A stretch of DNA of 43,009 bases. It comes from Candidatus Zixiibacteriota bacterium (lineage in GTDB: Bacteria; Zixibacteria; MSB-5A5; GN15; JAAZOE01). Shown here piece by piece: positions 35,194 through 43,009 of the stretch. The notes under the pieces are model-generated. The model was not told where the DNA came from, did no database searches, and saw only the letters and a program-made list of their open reading frames with translations. The translations under genes were made by a program, and so were the position numbers. The DNA lies in assembly GCA_030668485.1 (NCBI GenBank), contig DAOUTW010000035.1, positions 1 through 43,009 on the forward strand, in the 5' to 3' direction. The first letter of the stretch is position 1. Every line of letters starts with the position of its first letter.

Positions 35194-35874
35194 TTATTTC
35201 GTGATCGTGATCGAGCCGTTCTGGTAACTGGCGATGGTCGTATCCAAGCCTGCAACCGGTTTCTGCCGCCAGGAAACGCAGGAATCGCCAACATACTGGG
35301 CGCAATATTTTTGCATCGTTTTCGCCATTCCAATAGTAGAGCCGGTCGGATCGGCAAAGCTGGTTTTCTTTGAATTGACGGTTATTTCGTACGTGACCGT
35401 CTCGTCGACCGGATGGGCCTTGTCCATCCTCAGGTAGAGGGTCATCAGGAGTTCCTTGTCGGCCGGTATCGCCGGGGGCGTCATCACTTCATTGGGCCAG
35501 TCGGCCAGGCTGACGGTCCTGACATCATAGACATTACTGTCAAGGGAAGTTATTCCGATCCATTCCCATCCGGACAACATCGATCCGGCGGTATCCGCTG
35601 CCAGCGGAAGTCCGTCGGGACCGTTTTCAGCCGAGGCGAAATAGATATTCGGATTTTCTTTGATCCGGAAATGGACCTCTACCCCGGCCAGAGTGTCCTT
35701 GGGATGTGAAAGATAAACCGGAACGGCAACGATGGAATCATCGGCGGAAACGGTTACATCATCGATCTTGAGAGTAAGCCGGTAATCGCTGCCCTGGCCG
35801 TCGGCCTGCCCGCATGAGGACAGAGAAATGATAATGAAAAGAATCGCGCCTAACGTAAATGACTGCTTAATCAT
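35194..35874 (-). CDS. Cohesin-like lipoprotein
   Basis: 226 residues. Lipoprotein signal with lipobox LSSC (Cys21). The mature part (about 30-175) has the pattern of a cohesin fold: VTVSADDSIVAVPVYLSH, LAGVEVHFRIKENPNI, SGWEWI and ELLMTLYLRMD. Cohesins bind dockerins; five dockerin proteins are in this window, so this may be an anchor for them at the outer membrane. Two Cys near the C-terminus may bond. The start follows GAGGTG. It is 24 bp after the WlbA-like gene on the same strand. The cohesin call is by pattern only. Confidence 0.7.
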   Translation of the reverse strand: MIKQSFTLGAILFIIISLSSCGQADGQGSDYRLTLKIDDVTVSADDSIVAVPVYLSHPKDTLAGVEVHFRIKENPNIYFASAENGPDGLPLAADTAGSMLSGWEWIGITSLDSNVYDVRTVSLADWPNEVMTPPAIPADKELLMTLYLRMDKAHPVDETVTYEITVNSKKTSFADPTGSTIGMAKTMQKYCAQYVGDSCVSWRQKPVAGLDTTIASYQNGSITITK

Positions 35875-35898
35875 TGAAATTCACCTCGAGTTAACAAC

Positions 35899-36867
35899 TC
35901 ATTGGGAAATACCTTCAGGCCGGTTGACCAACATATAATGGGATCTTTCTCTTTTTCCCAGTATTTCCGCGTTTCGTATGCTATGAACCAGTTCCACCGA
36001 CGGTCGTGCATCTTCCAAACCGAAACCGCCGCCGTTGAGGATATCCTGATAGACGACGGTATGGAGATCTGTAAAACCGCCGGAAAATTCGACCTCTTCC
36101 CCATCTATGGTAATCGATCGATAGGTCGGTTTGCCTTCCTTGACAGCTACTTCGGGCAGATCCTGACGATCAATCGACAGATACCAGTTAACCCGGGCTC
36201 GTTCAAGTTCCAGTGAGCCTCCGACCCGGGTCTGATCGGAAACATGCACTTCACTGTTCTCCACCGGCCCGAAAAGCCAGATCAGGAGATCGAAGAAGTG
36301 GACCCCGATATTGGTCGCCAGACCGCCTGACCGCTCCAGTTGGCCTTTCCATGAGACCTGGTACCATCGGCCGCGCGAAGTAATATACGTCAGGCAAACA
36401 TCGTGCTTGCGGCCCGATTTCTGCGCGAGAAGCTTTTTCCGCAGAGCAATAAGGGCGGGATGGACCCGCAATTGCAAGACGGTATAGATTTTGCGCCCGC
36501 TTTCTTTTTCCAATTCGGCCAGGGCATCGATATTCCAGGGATTGAGCACCAGCGGTTTTTCGCAGATGGCGTCAGCGTTTACTCGCAGGGCAAAACGGAC
36601 ATGGGCATCGTGCAGATAATTGGGCGAACAGATACTGATAAACTCGATCGGCTGTTCATCTTTGGACCGTCGCAATTTTTCAATGTGTCGGTCGAAACGC
36701 TCGAATTCGACAAAAAAGCGAACATCCTTAAAATGGCTGTCGAGGATACCAACCGAATCGCTGGGGTCAACCGCCGCCACCAGGTTGTTGTCTGTATCTT
36801 TGATGGCCTTCAGGTGGCGCGGAGCGACATACCCCCCGACACCGATAATAGCAAAATTCTTGGCCAT
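35899..36867 (-). CDS. wlbA: WlbA/WbpB-like UDP-GlcNAc(A) 3-dehydrogenase
   Basis: 322 residues of the Gfo/Idh/MocA family, closely following the WlbA/WbpB pattern: N-terminal FAIIGVGGYVAPRHLKAI Rossmann motif, RFDRHIEKL, SICSPNYLHDAHVRFAL, the active-site EKP in CEKPLVLNPWNIDAL, YITSRGRWY and GGLATNIGVHFFDLL. The enzyme oxidises C3 of UDP-N-acetylglucosaminuronate with NAD for 2,3-diacetamido sugars of O-antigen. The usual partner genes (aminotransferase, acetyltransferase, epimerase) are absent here. RBS GGGAG upstream. Confidence 0.85.
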   Translation of the reverse strand: MAKNFAIIGVGGYVAPRHLKAIKDTDNNLVAAVDPSDSVGILDSHFKDVRFFVEFERFDRHIEKLRRSKDEQPIEFISICSPNYLHDAHVRFALRVNADAICEKPLVLNPWNIDALAELEKESGRKIYTVLQLRVHPALIALRKKLLAQKSGRKHDVCLTYITSRGRWYQVSWKGQLERSGGLATNIGVHFFDLLIWLFGPVENSEVHVSDQTRVGGSLELERARVNWYLSIDRQDLPEVAVKEGKPTYRSITIDGEEVEFSGGFTDLHTVVYQDILNGGGFGLEDARPSVELVHSIRNAEILGKRERSHYMLVNRPEGISQ

Positions 36868-37000
36868 TGTCTTCTCCCAAAAAGTAATTAAAACGCTTAG
36901 TTCCGGCGTTCATAAAATATTCAACCTCCCATAATAATAAAAATTACTGAATTTTGCCTCACTTTTTTATACATTTCTGATGACGAAAGGAATATCGTAA

Positions 37001-37777
37001 ATGCAAAAGCTGAACTCGCAAATAAAAGGTTTTCTGATTGATCTCGATGGGGTCCTTTATGTCGGCGACAATTTGATCGACGGGGCCGCAGAAACGATCA
37101 ATCATATCAAGTCGAGCGGTCTCCCCTGCCGCTTTGCCACCAACACCACAACCAAATCTTCGGCGACTCTGTACAAGAAACTTCAAGCGCTGGGCTTGCC
37201 GATTGAAAAGGACGAAATTATAAGCGCTCCCCGGGCGGCTGTTCTTCATTTGAGAAAGCTCGACGCCCCTTCCTGCTTTCTTTGTATGAATGACGATGTC
37301 AAAACCGATTTCGCCGAGTTTGAGATGACGGAGAAGGAACCGGATGTCGTTGTCATCGGCGATATCGATGATGGCTGGAATTATGATATCATGAACCGTT
37401 TGTTCCTTATGGCGATCGGTAAAGCTGAAATCCTGGCTTTGCATAAAGGACGATATTGGCATGAGCCGGATGGGTTGCGACTGGATATCGGGGCGTTTGT
37501 GGCTGGAATTGAATATGCTTCCGGGAAGGAGGCGACGATAATCGGCAAACCCAGCCCCGATTTTTTTCAGATGGCAGTTGAGGATATGGGGCTGATCCCT
37601 AAGAATGTAGCAATGATCGGCGACGATATCGAATCGGATATCGGCGGGGCTCAGTCGGCAGGTCTGAAGGGTATCCTGACCAGGACCGGTAAATATCGCG
37701 AGGAATTGGCGGCGCGGTCACATGTGATTCCATACGCGGTGATTGATTCTATTGCCGATTTGAAGAATCTTGTCTGA
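37001..37777 (+). CDS. HAD-IIA family phosphatase (NagD-like)
   Basis: 258 residues. HAD motif I DLDGVLYVGD (about 14-23), motif II in the ATNTTTKS strand, motif III Lys in IGKPSPDFF and motif IV GDDIESDIGGAQSAG. The C2-type cap between motifs II and III marks subclass IIA (NagD, HDHD2, 4-nitrophenylphosphatase-like). Substrate unknown. The start ATG lies after AAGGAA. It is divergent from the WlbA-like gene with 133 bp between them, and has its own terminator. Confidence 0.9.
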   Translation: MQKLNSQIKGFLIDLDGVLYVGDNLIDGAAETINHIKSSGLPCRFATNTTTKSSATLYKKLQALGLPIEKDEIISAPRAAVLHLRKLDAPSCFLCMNDDVKTDFAEFEMTEKEPDVVVIGDIDDGWNYDIMNRLFLMAIGKAEILALHKGRYWHEPDGLRLDIGAFVAGIEYASGKEATIIGKPSPDFFQMAVEDMGLIPKNVAMIGDDIESDIGGAQSAGLKGILTRTGKYREELAARSHVIPYAVIDSIADLKNLV

Positions 37778-37803
37778 GGAAAAGCGAAGAATATCAAAAT
37801 GAC

Positions 37804-37836
37804 AAGGGCCGACTCGGCTGGAGCCGGCCCTTGCTG
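37804..37836 (+). terminator. Hairpin terminator after the HAD phosphatase
   Basis: Stem AAGGGCCG/CGGCCCTT with a 13-nt loop, followed by the weak tract GCTGATTT. It lies 27 bp after the stop. Confidence 0.6.
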
Positions 37837-37889
37837 ATTTAAGTATTATCTCTCTTGGCCGTCAGTATAGGCTTTTAATATCCTCCTAA

Positions 37890-40697
37890 TCAGTCTGGCC
37901 ATGTGCACTCGTCATTGCATATTGGCGGATCGCCACCCTTAAAAATGTAATTAATCAACGACACGGCATCACCGACGTTCAAGTTACAGTCCCCGTTGGC
38001 ATCTCCTTCAGGAGAGCAGGGCGGCGCTGGACCTCCCTGGAATACATAGGCAATCAGAAAGACAGCATCGCCGACATTACATGCTACGTCATTATTGGCA
38101 TCGCCGGGGGTATCACAGCAAGTTCCCGTCGGATTGATCTGTACCGAAATACGGCGATCAATACTCTGGCTATTGTTATCCGTTATTGTCAATGTAATTG
38201 AATGAGCAACCACTGCCGTTTCCTTGTATACAATCGACAGGTCGTCAATCATGATCGTGCTACCTGATCCCAAATTGCCATCGGCATCCGATTCCCAGTC
38301 AAATGTATAAGGGCCGGTTCCCCCGGAGGCTGAGCCCTCAAAGGTAACCATTTCGCCAGTTTCAAAACTGCTTCCCTGAGACGGCTGGATTATGGTTCCT
38401 CTAAGGAGTGAGGATCGAGCGGGGACATAGACATCGGTATAGACAGAATCCTCTGTACTTACCGCATAGCAGGCAAAGTGGTATATCGGTTCGAGGATGT
38501 CTGTCTCGTATTCGCCATTGGTATTGTAATAGGCAAGTTCAGAGCTTTCTATCAGGAGGACATCGGTTATCGGCGGTATTCCTCCGATGGTGGCGTTTTC
38601 ACCTTCGGATGCCAGAAGATCCATAGCTTCTTGAACTGTGATAATCGGTTCGGAGACCGGGTTGATCAAATCCTGCCATCCGCCCTTGGTAAAATGCTGA
38701 TACCATGATCCCTCGCCAATAGTTACTGTAATATACCCTCCAGGGCCAAACACGGAATAACCATCTACTACACGGTGATATTCGGCATTTATCGATATAT
38801 CAAAGGAGGAATCGGCAACGATTTGTTCCGCATCAAGGTCATAAACGGTCTGTATATTATATGTCGCTCCAGTAGTATATTGACCTGTCGGACTCAGGCT
38901 TAAATCTGACAATAGCCAATCGGCGACCATACTCGCCGTACCAGGGTCCAAAAGAGTTGGAGCAACCTCTTTATAAGCAACGTATTCATTATCATCGATG
39001 AACTGAATTACACCGCTTTCCGGATCGCCCCATACAGCGTATTCATCCTCGGCCGCCCACCAATTGCCCTCATCATCCTGACCCGTCTCCGTGGAGCAAA
39101 GAATTCCGTAATTTGCGCAGAAGTCATCAACCAAATCGCTGATGACTGAGGCATTTATAATCATTGGAATCAAATCATAAACAAACATATTATCTCGCGA
39201 TTCTGAGGCATAGAGCTGTTCGGTCGTTTTCACAGGTATTCCCATCGACGATTGGGCAGGAATCGATTTGGAGGAAGGTCCTGACATTATATCGGATATG
39301 GATTTCAACTGTTCAGCATTCAGCGCGGGGGGATATTCCTCCGCTCTCGGGTCTTTAGAATCAAAAGGCGGATCCCAAATGGCATATACCAATCCTCTCA
39401 GCGTGCCGGTAGCGATGCTGGGATCGGGAGAAACATATCCATATCCCCAGAGATGATCCATGAAGGCCCGTTTATCGTCAGCAAGCACAATAACGCAAGT
39501 TCCGGGCCCCTGCCATCTGGCTCTGGCTACAAACCAGGCTCTTGATATCGGCATGGGCATCCAGCCTCGGGTTATCAGCCTTGCGAAGCCGCCGAGGAAT
39601 CTTCCACCGGTGGCCCAAGCCGGGGTGATAAATCCGCATTGCAGGTGGAGTCCATCAAATGCCTGGGCCCACGACCAGGCACAGGGGAAGGCATAGGGGC
39701 TGCAACTGAGGGCGCAGAACCATTCGGCGTCCCGGTTTCCCCATGAATGGAAAACATCTCCGGGTGCAGTAAGAACATTAGTGGCGGGAGCCGGTCCGGT
39801 TGTGAACCAAATTTTGCATGGAGCTCCATGACAGGCGATCACTGAGAGATCATGAAAGTCCATACCGGTAAAGCCGCCGGCATGAATGTTTTCTCCTCCG
39901 CCGACGCCTGCCCTTTTAAAATCGCCGGCCCAATCAGCCGACGGCACCCAGAGATGACACCAGTGATTAAATGAAGGACACCAGCCGGGGCGAGAAGTAA
40001 TCCGGTTCCACAGCGGTATAATATCCGGAGGGCCTATTGTTGGGTCGCCGGTTTCACATAAGAGCCAATTAACCGAATCGCTGGGATCGGGGTCGGCTGC
40101 TCGGTCCGAATCTGTTTGATGAAACCATACCTGTAATTCATAAATATCGACCGATTCATCGACTTCATCTGATTTGGTTCCTGACCATCGGATCGCTTTG
40201 GCACGCAGGGGCTCGAATTCAATTGTCTTGATCACTGTTGCGTTCGGTCCTTCACGCAGGAACGATGCAAGGGCATTAATTTCCTCGCGCTCCCCCCTGG
40301 TGTTGATTATTTCGAAGATAAAATTATCGCTGCCTGAAAACTGGATTTCCAAAAAGTTCACCCATTTTCTGGCGCCGATAAATTCGAGTTCGATCCATTG
40401 ATCCGGTGAATTTTCCTTCGTGATAAACGTGTAAACATTCTGGTCCATTATTGGCCGCAAGATAGATTTTTCAACGGGTATAAATTCGAGCTGCTCATTT
40501 TCACGGACTTGGGAATTGAGGCAATAATTCACCGGCCCTATGGGCGGTGCCTTTTCACAGGTGGGAAAGGATTCCATCAGCCCTCTGATAGAGTACGGAT
40601 ATTGCTCAGCTCTGGCGCTGCCACTGATAAGTGTGCCGGTCAAAAGGAGTAGAATCACAGATGATAACCCAACAAAGATGTTAGTTTTCACCGTCAT
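37890..40697 (-). CDS. Large secreted protein: F5/8C-like, DUF6345, PKD-like, dockerin
   Basis: 935 residues. Signal peptide (1-30); a discoidin-like segment (about 95-195, WIELEFIGARKWVNFLEIQF); a DUF6345-type domain (about 225-410) with FHDLSVIACHG (H290) and EWFCALSCS (C332) and the later FDGLHLQCGF; a Ser/Pro linker; a large unassigned region (about 480-770); an Ig/PKD-like domain (about 775-860) and a C-terminal dockerin pair. The spacing of H290 and C332 after hydrophobic strands recalls clan CD cysteine peptidases. Likely surface-exposed. GAGGAAGGAACA precedes the ATG. Single gene, converging on the HAD gene. Confidence 0.85.
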   Translation of the reverse strand: MTVKTNIFVGLSSVILLLLTGTLISGSARAEQYPYSIRGLMESFPTCEKAPPIGPVNYCLNSQVRENEQLEFIPVEKSILRPIMDQNVYTFITKENSPDQWIELEFIGARKWVNFLEIQFSGSDNFIFEIINTRGEREEINALASFLREGPNATVIKTIEFEPLRAKAIRWSGTKSDEVDESVDIYELQVWFHQTDSDRAADPDPSDSVNWLLCETGDPTIGPPDIIPLWNRITSRPGWCPSFNHWCHLWVPSADWAGDFKRAGVGGGENIHAGGFTGMDFHDLSVIACHGAPCKIWFTTGPAPATNVLTAPGDVFHSWGNRDAEWFCALSCSPYAFPCAWSWAQAFDGLHLQCGFITPAWATGGRFLGGFARLITRGWMPMPISRAWFVARARWQGPGTCVIVLADDKRAFMDHLWGYGYVSPDPSIATGTLRGLVYAIWDPPFDSKDPRAEEYPPALNAEQLKSISDIMSGPSSKSIPAQSSMGIPVKTTEQLYASESRDNMFVYDLIPMIINASVISDLVDDFCANYGILCSTETGQDDEGNWWAAEDEYAVWGDPESGVIQFIDDNEYVAYKEVAPTLLDPGTASMVADWLLSDLSLSPTGQYTTGATYNIQTVYDLDAEQIVADSSFDISINAEYHRVVDGYSVFGPGGYITVTIGEGSWYQHFTKGGWQDLINPVSEPIITVQEAMDLLASEGENATIGGIPPITDVLLIESSELAYYNTNGEYETDILEPIYHFACYAVSTEDSVYTDVYVPARSSLLRGTIIQPSQGSSFETGEMVTFEGSASGGTGPYTFDWESDADGNLGSGSTIMIDDLSIVYKETAVVAHSITLTITDNNSQSIDRRISVQINPTGTCCDTPGDANNDVACNVGDAVFLIAYVFQGGPAPPCSPEGDANGDCNLNVGDAVSLINYIFKGGDPPICNDECTWPD

Positions 40698-40985
40698 TGT
40701 TCCTTCCTCTCTTAGTTATTGGCCTAATTAGCCTTTACTTTATTGTAGAATTTGATCATAATTTGCTTTTCTGCAAGAACGTAGGATATTTCTTGGATAT
40801 ATTTTAATATACCAAATAACTTACTCGGTGCAAGCACAATAATTTGTAAAATGGGTCAGTAGCATCTCTCTGACACAGACACGATGCCATTAAATGAAAT
40901 CTCAAGATTCACTTTTCAAGGCTGAAATTCATTCGATGATCTGGCTAAGCGGCTTCGCCGTCTCTTCTATCGCCCTGCGATTAAG
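40698..40985. other. Intergenic region upstream of the DUF6345 gene
   Basis: 288 bp with no gene. A near-palindrome GGCCTAATTAGCC (about 40726) lies 30 bp before the DUF6345 start and could be an operator. Nothing else stands out. Confidence 0.4.
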
Positions 40986-41071
40986 TGCCGGAGACCGGAA
41001 TTGAACCGGTACGCCCCTTACGGAGCAAGGGATTTTAAGTCCCTGGTGTCTACCAATTCCACCACTCCGGC
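40986..41071 (-). tRNA. tRNA-Leu(TAA)
   Basis: 86-nt class II tRNA on the minus strand: acceptor GCCGGAG/CTCCGGC, T8-G9, anticodon stem AGGGA/TCCCT with loop CTTAAAA (anticodon TAA), long variable arm, T-arm ACCGG-TTCAATT-CCGGT and discriminator A73. CCA is not encoded. Its 5' half, from the anticodon loop on, is repeated at 42706-42744. Confidence 0.96.
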
Positions 41072-41240
41072 ACAAGCAAAAACTTGTTTTTGATTCGGCA
41101 CGCTTCGCTTAGCCGACAGGCAAAGGCCTGTGCGGTAAACCATCAAGGCGACCGAACTTCGTCAATGTATGTTATATGATGATTTGGCGCAAGGAACTTT
41201 TTGTATTTGGGATAACACATTCCAGAAGGAGTGCGCCACC
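41033..41240. repeat. 208-bp direct repeat, copy 1 (tRNA-Leu 5' half + upstream)
   Basis: Identical to 42706-42913 but for 4 mismatches, at a constant offset of 1673 bp. The left edge falls exactly at the edge of the 7-nt anticodon loop (plus-strand TTTTAAG, 41033-41039). Together the copies flank the RelA/SpoT-type gene like attachment sites. Confidence 0.95.
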
Positions 41241-41280
41241 CGACAAAGGGGCACAACAAGCAATAGGCTGGATTGCCTAG

Positions 41281-42345
41281 TTAGGTCAAGTCTTTCTTCA
41301 GTTTCTCCCACGCCTTCAGGAAATCTATCTGAGATTTGACAGCTTGCTCAATTCCATCTACCTTTCCCATTCCTCGAATCGCCGCCACGCTCGCGACAAT
41401 CTCAAAATGATTCGGTTCGCGCTTTTCGCACGTCCGATAGATTGCCCGAATTGCCTCGATTCGGTCATGTGTCGCCTCTAAGCGCAATTCCCCTACCGTT
41501 TCAATTCGCCTGCTAACCAAGAGCTTCAATAGACCATCAACCTCCTTCTGCGCACAACCGATTCCCATTTCGTTCAGGACAGCAGGTAGGTTCTCAGCAT
41601 TAAGAGGGCTTTCGTCGCGGTATAAGCTTTCTTCCTGAAAGCGCGACAACTCCTCATACAGAAGGTTGAAGTGTTCGTCAATGGCGGTGAGTTCTGCGCT
41701 AATAATCTGGAATTGCTTACGAACTGCAAATGAGGTTTTCTTATTCGGTTTGTAACCCAATATGTGCTCGATCTCACCCCAGACATCTTCCGCAAGCGTT
41801 CTCACTTGTAGTTCGAACCACGGACGGTTTTGCGGTGCTACAGTCGATGTCCGCAAACGGACAATATAATGAATAGAGGCATAACCGCTATCTTTGTGCC
41901 CCCGTTTTATGTCTGTAAGACCCAAACGCTCGATAAGCTCTTGAGACAGGTACGCCACGGGGGGCGAGGCTGAAGACACTTCCAGATCTTCACTGCTCCG
42001 TAGCGCCTTGTCTACGAAGGGAAGGTTGGCCAAGAAGTAGACGATGACTCTACCAGCGATTGCGTCATGCATCTTCATCACACTCTGGATAGATAGCCCA
42101 TCAGGGAAAACAAACGGGTGTCGAAGAATTTTGTCCACAACACTTTCTGGTCGCTTGATTCGGACATGGGTCCTTTGAACAGGGGAAGGTGAAGGCAGGC
42201 GGCTGACACGAGGAGCTAATGCCCAATACTCCGAATTGCGCCATTGCAAAAAGAGGTCGCGAATCTCGTCATTCGTTGGAATCAAAATTTCCCTAACGTA
42301 TTTCTCGAAAACAGTAAGAAACTGCTTGTGTTGTTGCGCTTGCAT
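41281..42345 (-). CDS. Stand-alone RelA/SpoT-type (p)ppGpp synthetase-like protein
   Basis: 354 residues. RelA_SpoT nucleotidyltransferase domain at about 55-205: R62-x-K64-R-P-E-S68 (ATP site), D94 in HDAIAGRV (metal), Y155 and H159 in SGYASIHY (acceptor-nucleotide site) and E178-x-Q-x-R182 (ELQVRT), then WGEIEHILGYK. All residues needed for pyrophosphate transfer appear to be kept. No HD hydrolase, TGS or ACT domain; an unassigned helical domain fills 215-354. That layout resembles small alarmone synthetases and toxSAS/CapRel-type toxins. GGAGGAGGAGA precedes the ATG. It is the only gene between the tRNA-Leu repeats; no antitoxin-like gene was seen. Confidence 0.85.
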   Translation of the reverse strand: MQAQQHKQFLTVFEKYVREILIPTNDEIRDLFLQWRNSEYWALAPRVSRLPSPSPVQRTHVRIKRPESVVDKILRHPFVFPDGLSIQSVMKMHDAIAGRVIVYFLANLPFVDKALRSSEDLEVSSASPPVAYLSQELIERLGLTDIKRGHKDSGYASIHYIVRLRTSTVAPQNRPWFELQVRTLAEDVWGEIEHILGYKPNKKTSFAVRKQFQIISAELTAIDEHFNLLYEELSRFQEESLYRDESPLNAENLPAVLNEMGIGCAQKEVDGLLKLLVSRRIETVGELRLEATHDRIEAIRAIYRTCEKREPNHFEIVASVAAIRGMGKVDGIEQAVKSQIDFLKAWEKLKKDLT

Positions 42346-42705
42346 TCTCCTCCTCCGGTTGCCACTACTGACCTAACTACAATTATTTCATCCGCATAAG
42401 ATGCGGAATTGCTATTCCTTGCCCAAGTCTTATTTCGCCAGGATAATTTTACTTTATAATGCCCAAATTGACACAAGCCCAAAACCTATCGGGACACTGA
42501 TGGCACTGAATCTCGCCACCGCAACCACACCATCATCCACCGGCTTTACCTAAGGGGTCATAGAATATAATCAATATACGACTATAATTCGTACAAGTCA
42601 ATTAAAAATACATCAATCACGATATTCGAACAAACACGATCTATCTGCTTGTCCAGCGATGAAATTCGATGATTGTCAATCAGTTGCCAAATCGTCTGAA
42701 TAAGT
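42346..42705. other. Gene-free right part of the tRNA-Leu insertion
   Basis: 360 bp, AT-rich, upstream of the synthetase gene on its strand, so it should hold its promoter. No integrase, excisionase or antitoxin frame of useful length was found, and no clear -35/-10 pair. Confidence 0.5.
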
Positions 42706-42744
42706 TTTTAAGTCCCTGGTGTCTACCAATTCCACCACTCCGGC
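42706..42744 (-). pseudogene. Truncated tRNA-Leu (5' half)
   Basis: 39 bp equal to the 5' half of tRNA-Leu(TAA) from the acceptor 5' strand to the anticodon loop; the 3' half is missing. It is the left end of the second direct repeat. Confidence 0.95.
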
Positions 42745-42913
42745 ACAAGCAAAAACTTGTTTTTGATTCGGCGCGCTTCGCTTGGCCGACAGGCAAATGC
42801 CTGTGCGGTAAACCATCAAGGCGACCGAACTTCGTCAATGTATGTTATATGATGATTTGGCGCAAGGAACTTTTTGTATTTGGGATAACACATTCCAGAA
42901 GGAGTGCGGCACC
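42706..42913. repeat. 208-bp direct repeat, copy 2
   Basis: See copy 1 at 41033-41240. This copy continues into single-copy flanking DNA and probably is the original upstream region of the tRNA gene. Confidence 0.95.
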
Positions 42914-42943
42914 TGCAGAAAAACAACATTATCCTCGATTAAA

Positions 42944-42980
42944 AAAGGCCGGATGGGAGGGTTTCCGGCCTTTCTTGTGT
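42944..42980. terminator. Terminator-like hairpin near the window end
   Basis: A 10-bp stem AAAGGCCGGA/TCCGGCCTTT with a 10-nt loop, followed on the plus strand by CTTGTG and on the minus strand by TTT. The A-run to its left gives six T on the minus strand, so it best ends a minus-strand gene beyond the window. Confidence 0.65.
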
Positions 42981-43009
42981 GCTCTTTTTATGCCCTCTTA
43001 TGTGATTGA

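Overview
The window reads as a chromosomal segment of an uncultured Gram-negative bacterium of the FCB type, most like candidate phylum Zixibacteria. The basis is the set of secreted proteins ending in paired dockerin repeats of the form GDxNxDGxxNVGDAVYxIxYIF(K/R)GGPxP, together with a PEP-CTERM protein, an FlgD/Por-like C-terminal domain, a cohesin-like lipoprotein and housekeeping genes of ordinary bacterial type. The phylum is inferred from these hallmarks, not from a tree. Base composition is mid-GC, with AT-richer islands at about 7.7-8.9, 23.1-25.1 and 32.5-33.4 kb.

Layout. 0-3.7 kb: a minus-strand signalling operon made of a GAF-SpoIIE phosphatase-HATPase protein, a STAS anti-sigma-antagonist and three receiver proteins, closed by a clear terminator. 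4.1-4.8 kb: a PEP-CTERM protein with a possible sigma-54 promoter. 4.9-7.6 kb: der, a DUF512 radical-SAM gene and tRNA-Gly(CCC). 7.8-8.9 kb: an AT-rich DUF4062 gene. 9-12.3 kb: a protein that appears to alternate dockerin and cohesin-like segments, an unknown exported protein and tatC. 12.6-16.5 kb: a von Willebrand A protein and an LVIVD-repeat protein that share a 425-bp duplicated 3' block (dockerin, terminator and the tail of the next gene). 16.4-22.9 kb: a compact metabolic operon on the minus strand (ilvE, rpiB, glyA, thiamine-binding MTH1187-type, cutA, PPC/DUF296, SAM hydrolase, nrdR, Eis-like acetyltransferase) behind a good sigma-70 promoter. 23.1-24.9 kb: an AT-rich HEPN plus DUF262 pair that looks like a defence module. 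25.8-29.3 kb: an M6 metalloprotease with a dockerin. 29.5-32.2 kb: a nucleosidase, a methyltransferase and a NapH-like ferredoxin. 33.6-35.1 kb: hisS directly behind tRNA-His. 35.2-37.8 kb: a cohesin-like lipoprotein, a WlbA-like sugar dehydrogenase and a HAD phosphatase. 37.9-40.7 kb: a DUF6345-PKD-dockerin protein. 41.0-42.9 kb: tRNA-Leu(TAA), whose 5' half plus upstream region is repeated on the far side of a RelA/SpoT-type synthetase gene.

Most notable: (1) a tRNA-His that does not encode G-1, carries A73 and sits 26 bp upstream of an alphaproteobacterial/eukaryote-like hisS; (2) a 1.67-kb insertion whose 208-bp direct repeats start exactly at the edge of the anticodon loop of tRNA-Leu and whose only gene is an apparently catalytically intact (p)ppGpp-synthetase-like protein; (3) a HEPN-DUF262 operon with a nested hairpin in its leader and a perfect 16-bp palindrome upstream; (4) the mobile dockerin-terminator cassette; (5) small palindromes (CAGGAA-N4-TTCCTG) scattered between genes.

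How the genes work together: the exported dockerin proteins and the cohesin-like lipoprotein could form a surface attachment system. The 0-3.7 kb cluster is a partner-switching and phosphorelay set. DUF4062, HEPN-DUF262 and the synthetase are three separate, likely transferred islands of defence or stress type, each next to a tRNA or repeat-rich DNA.
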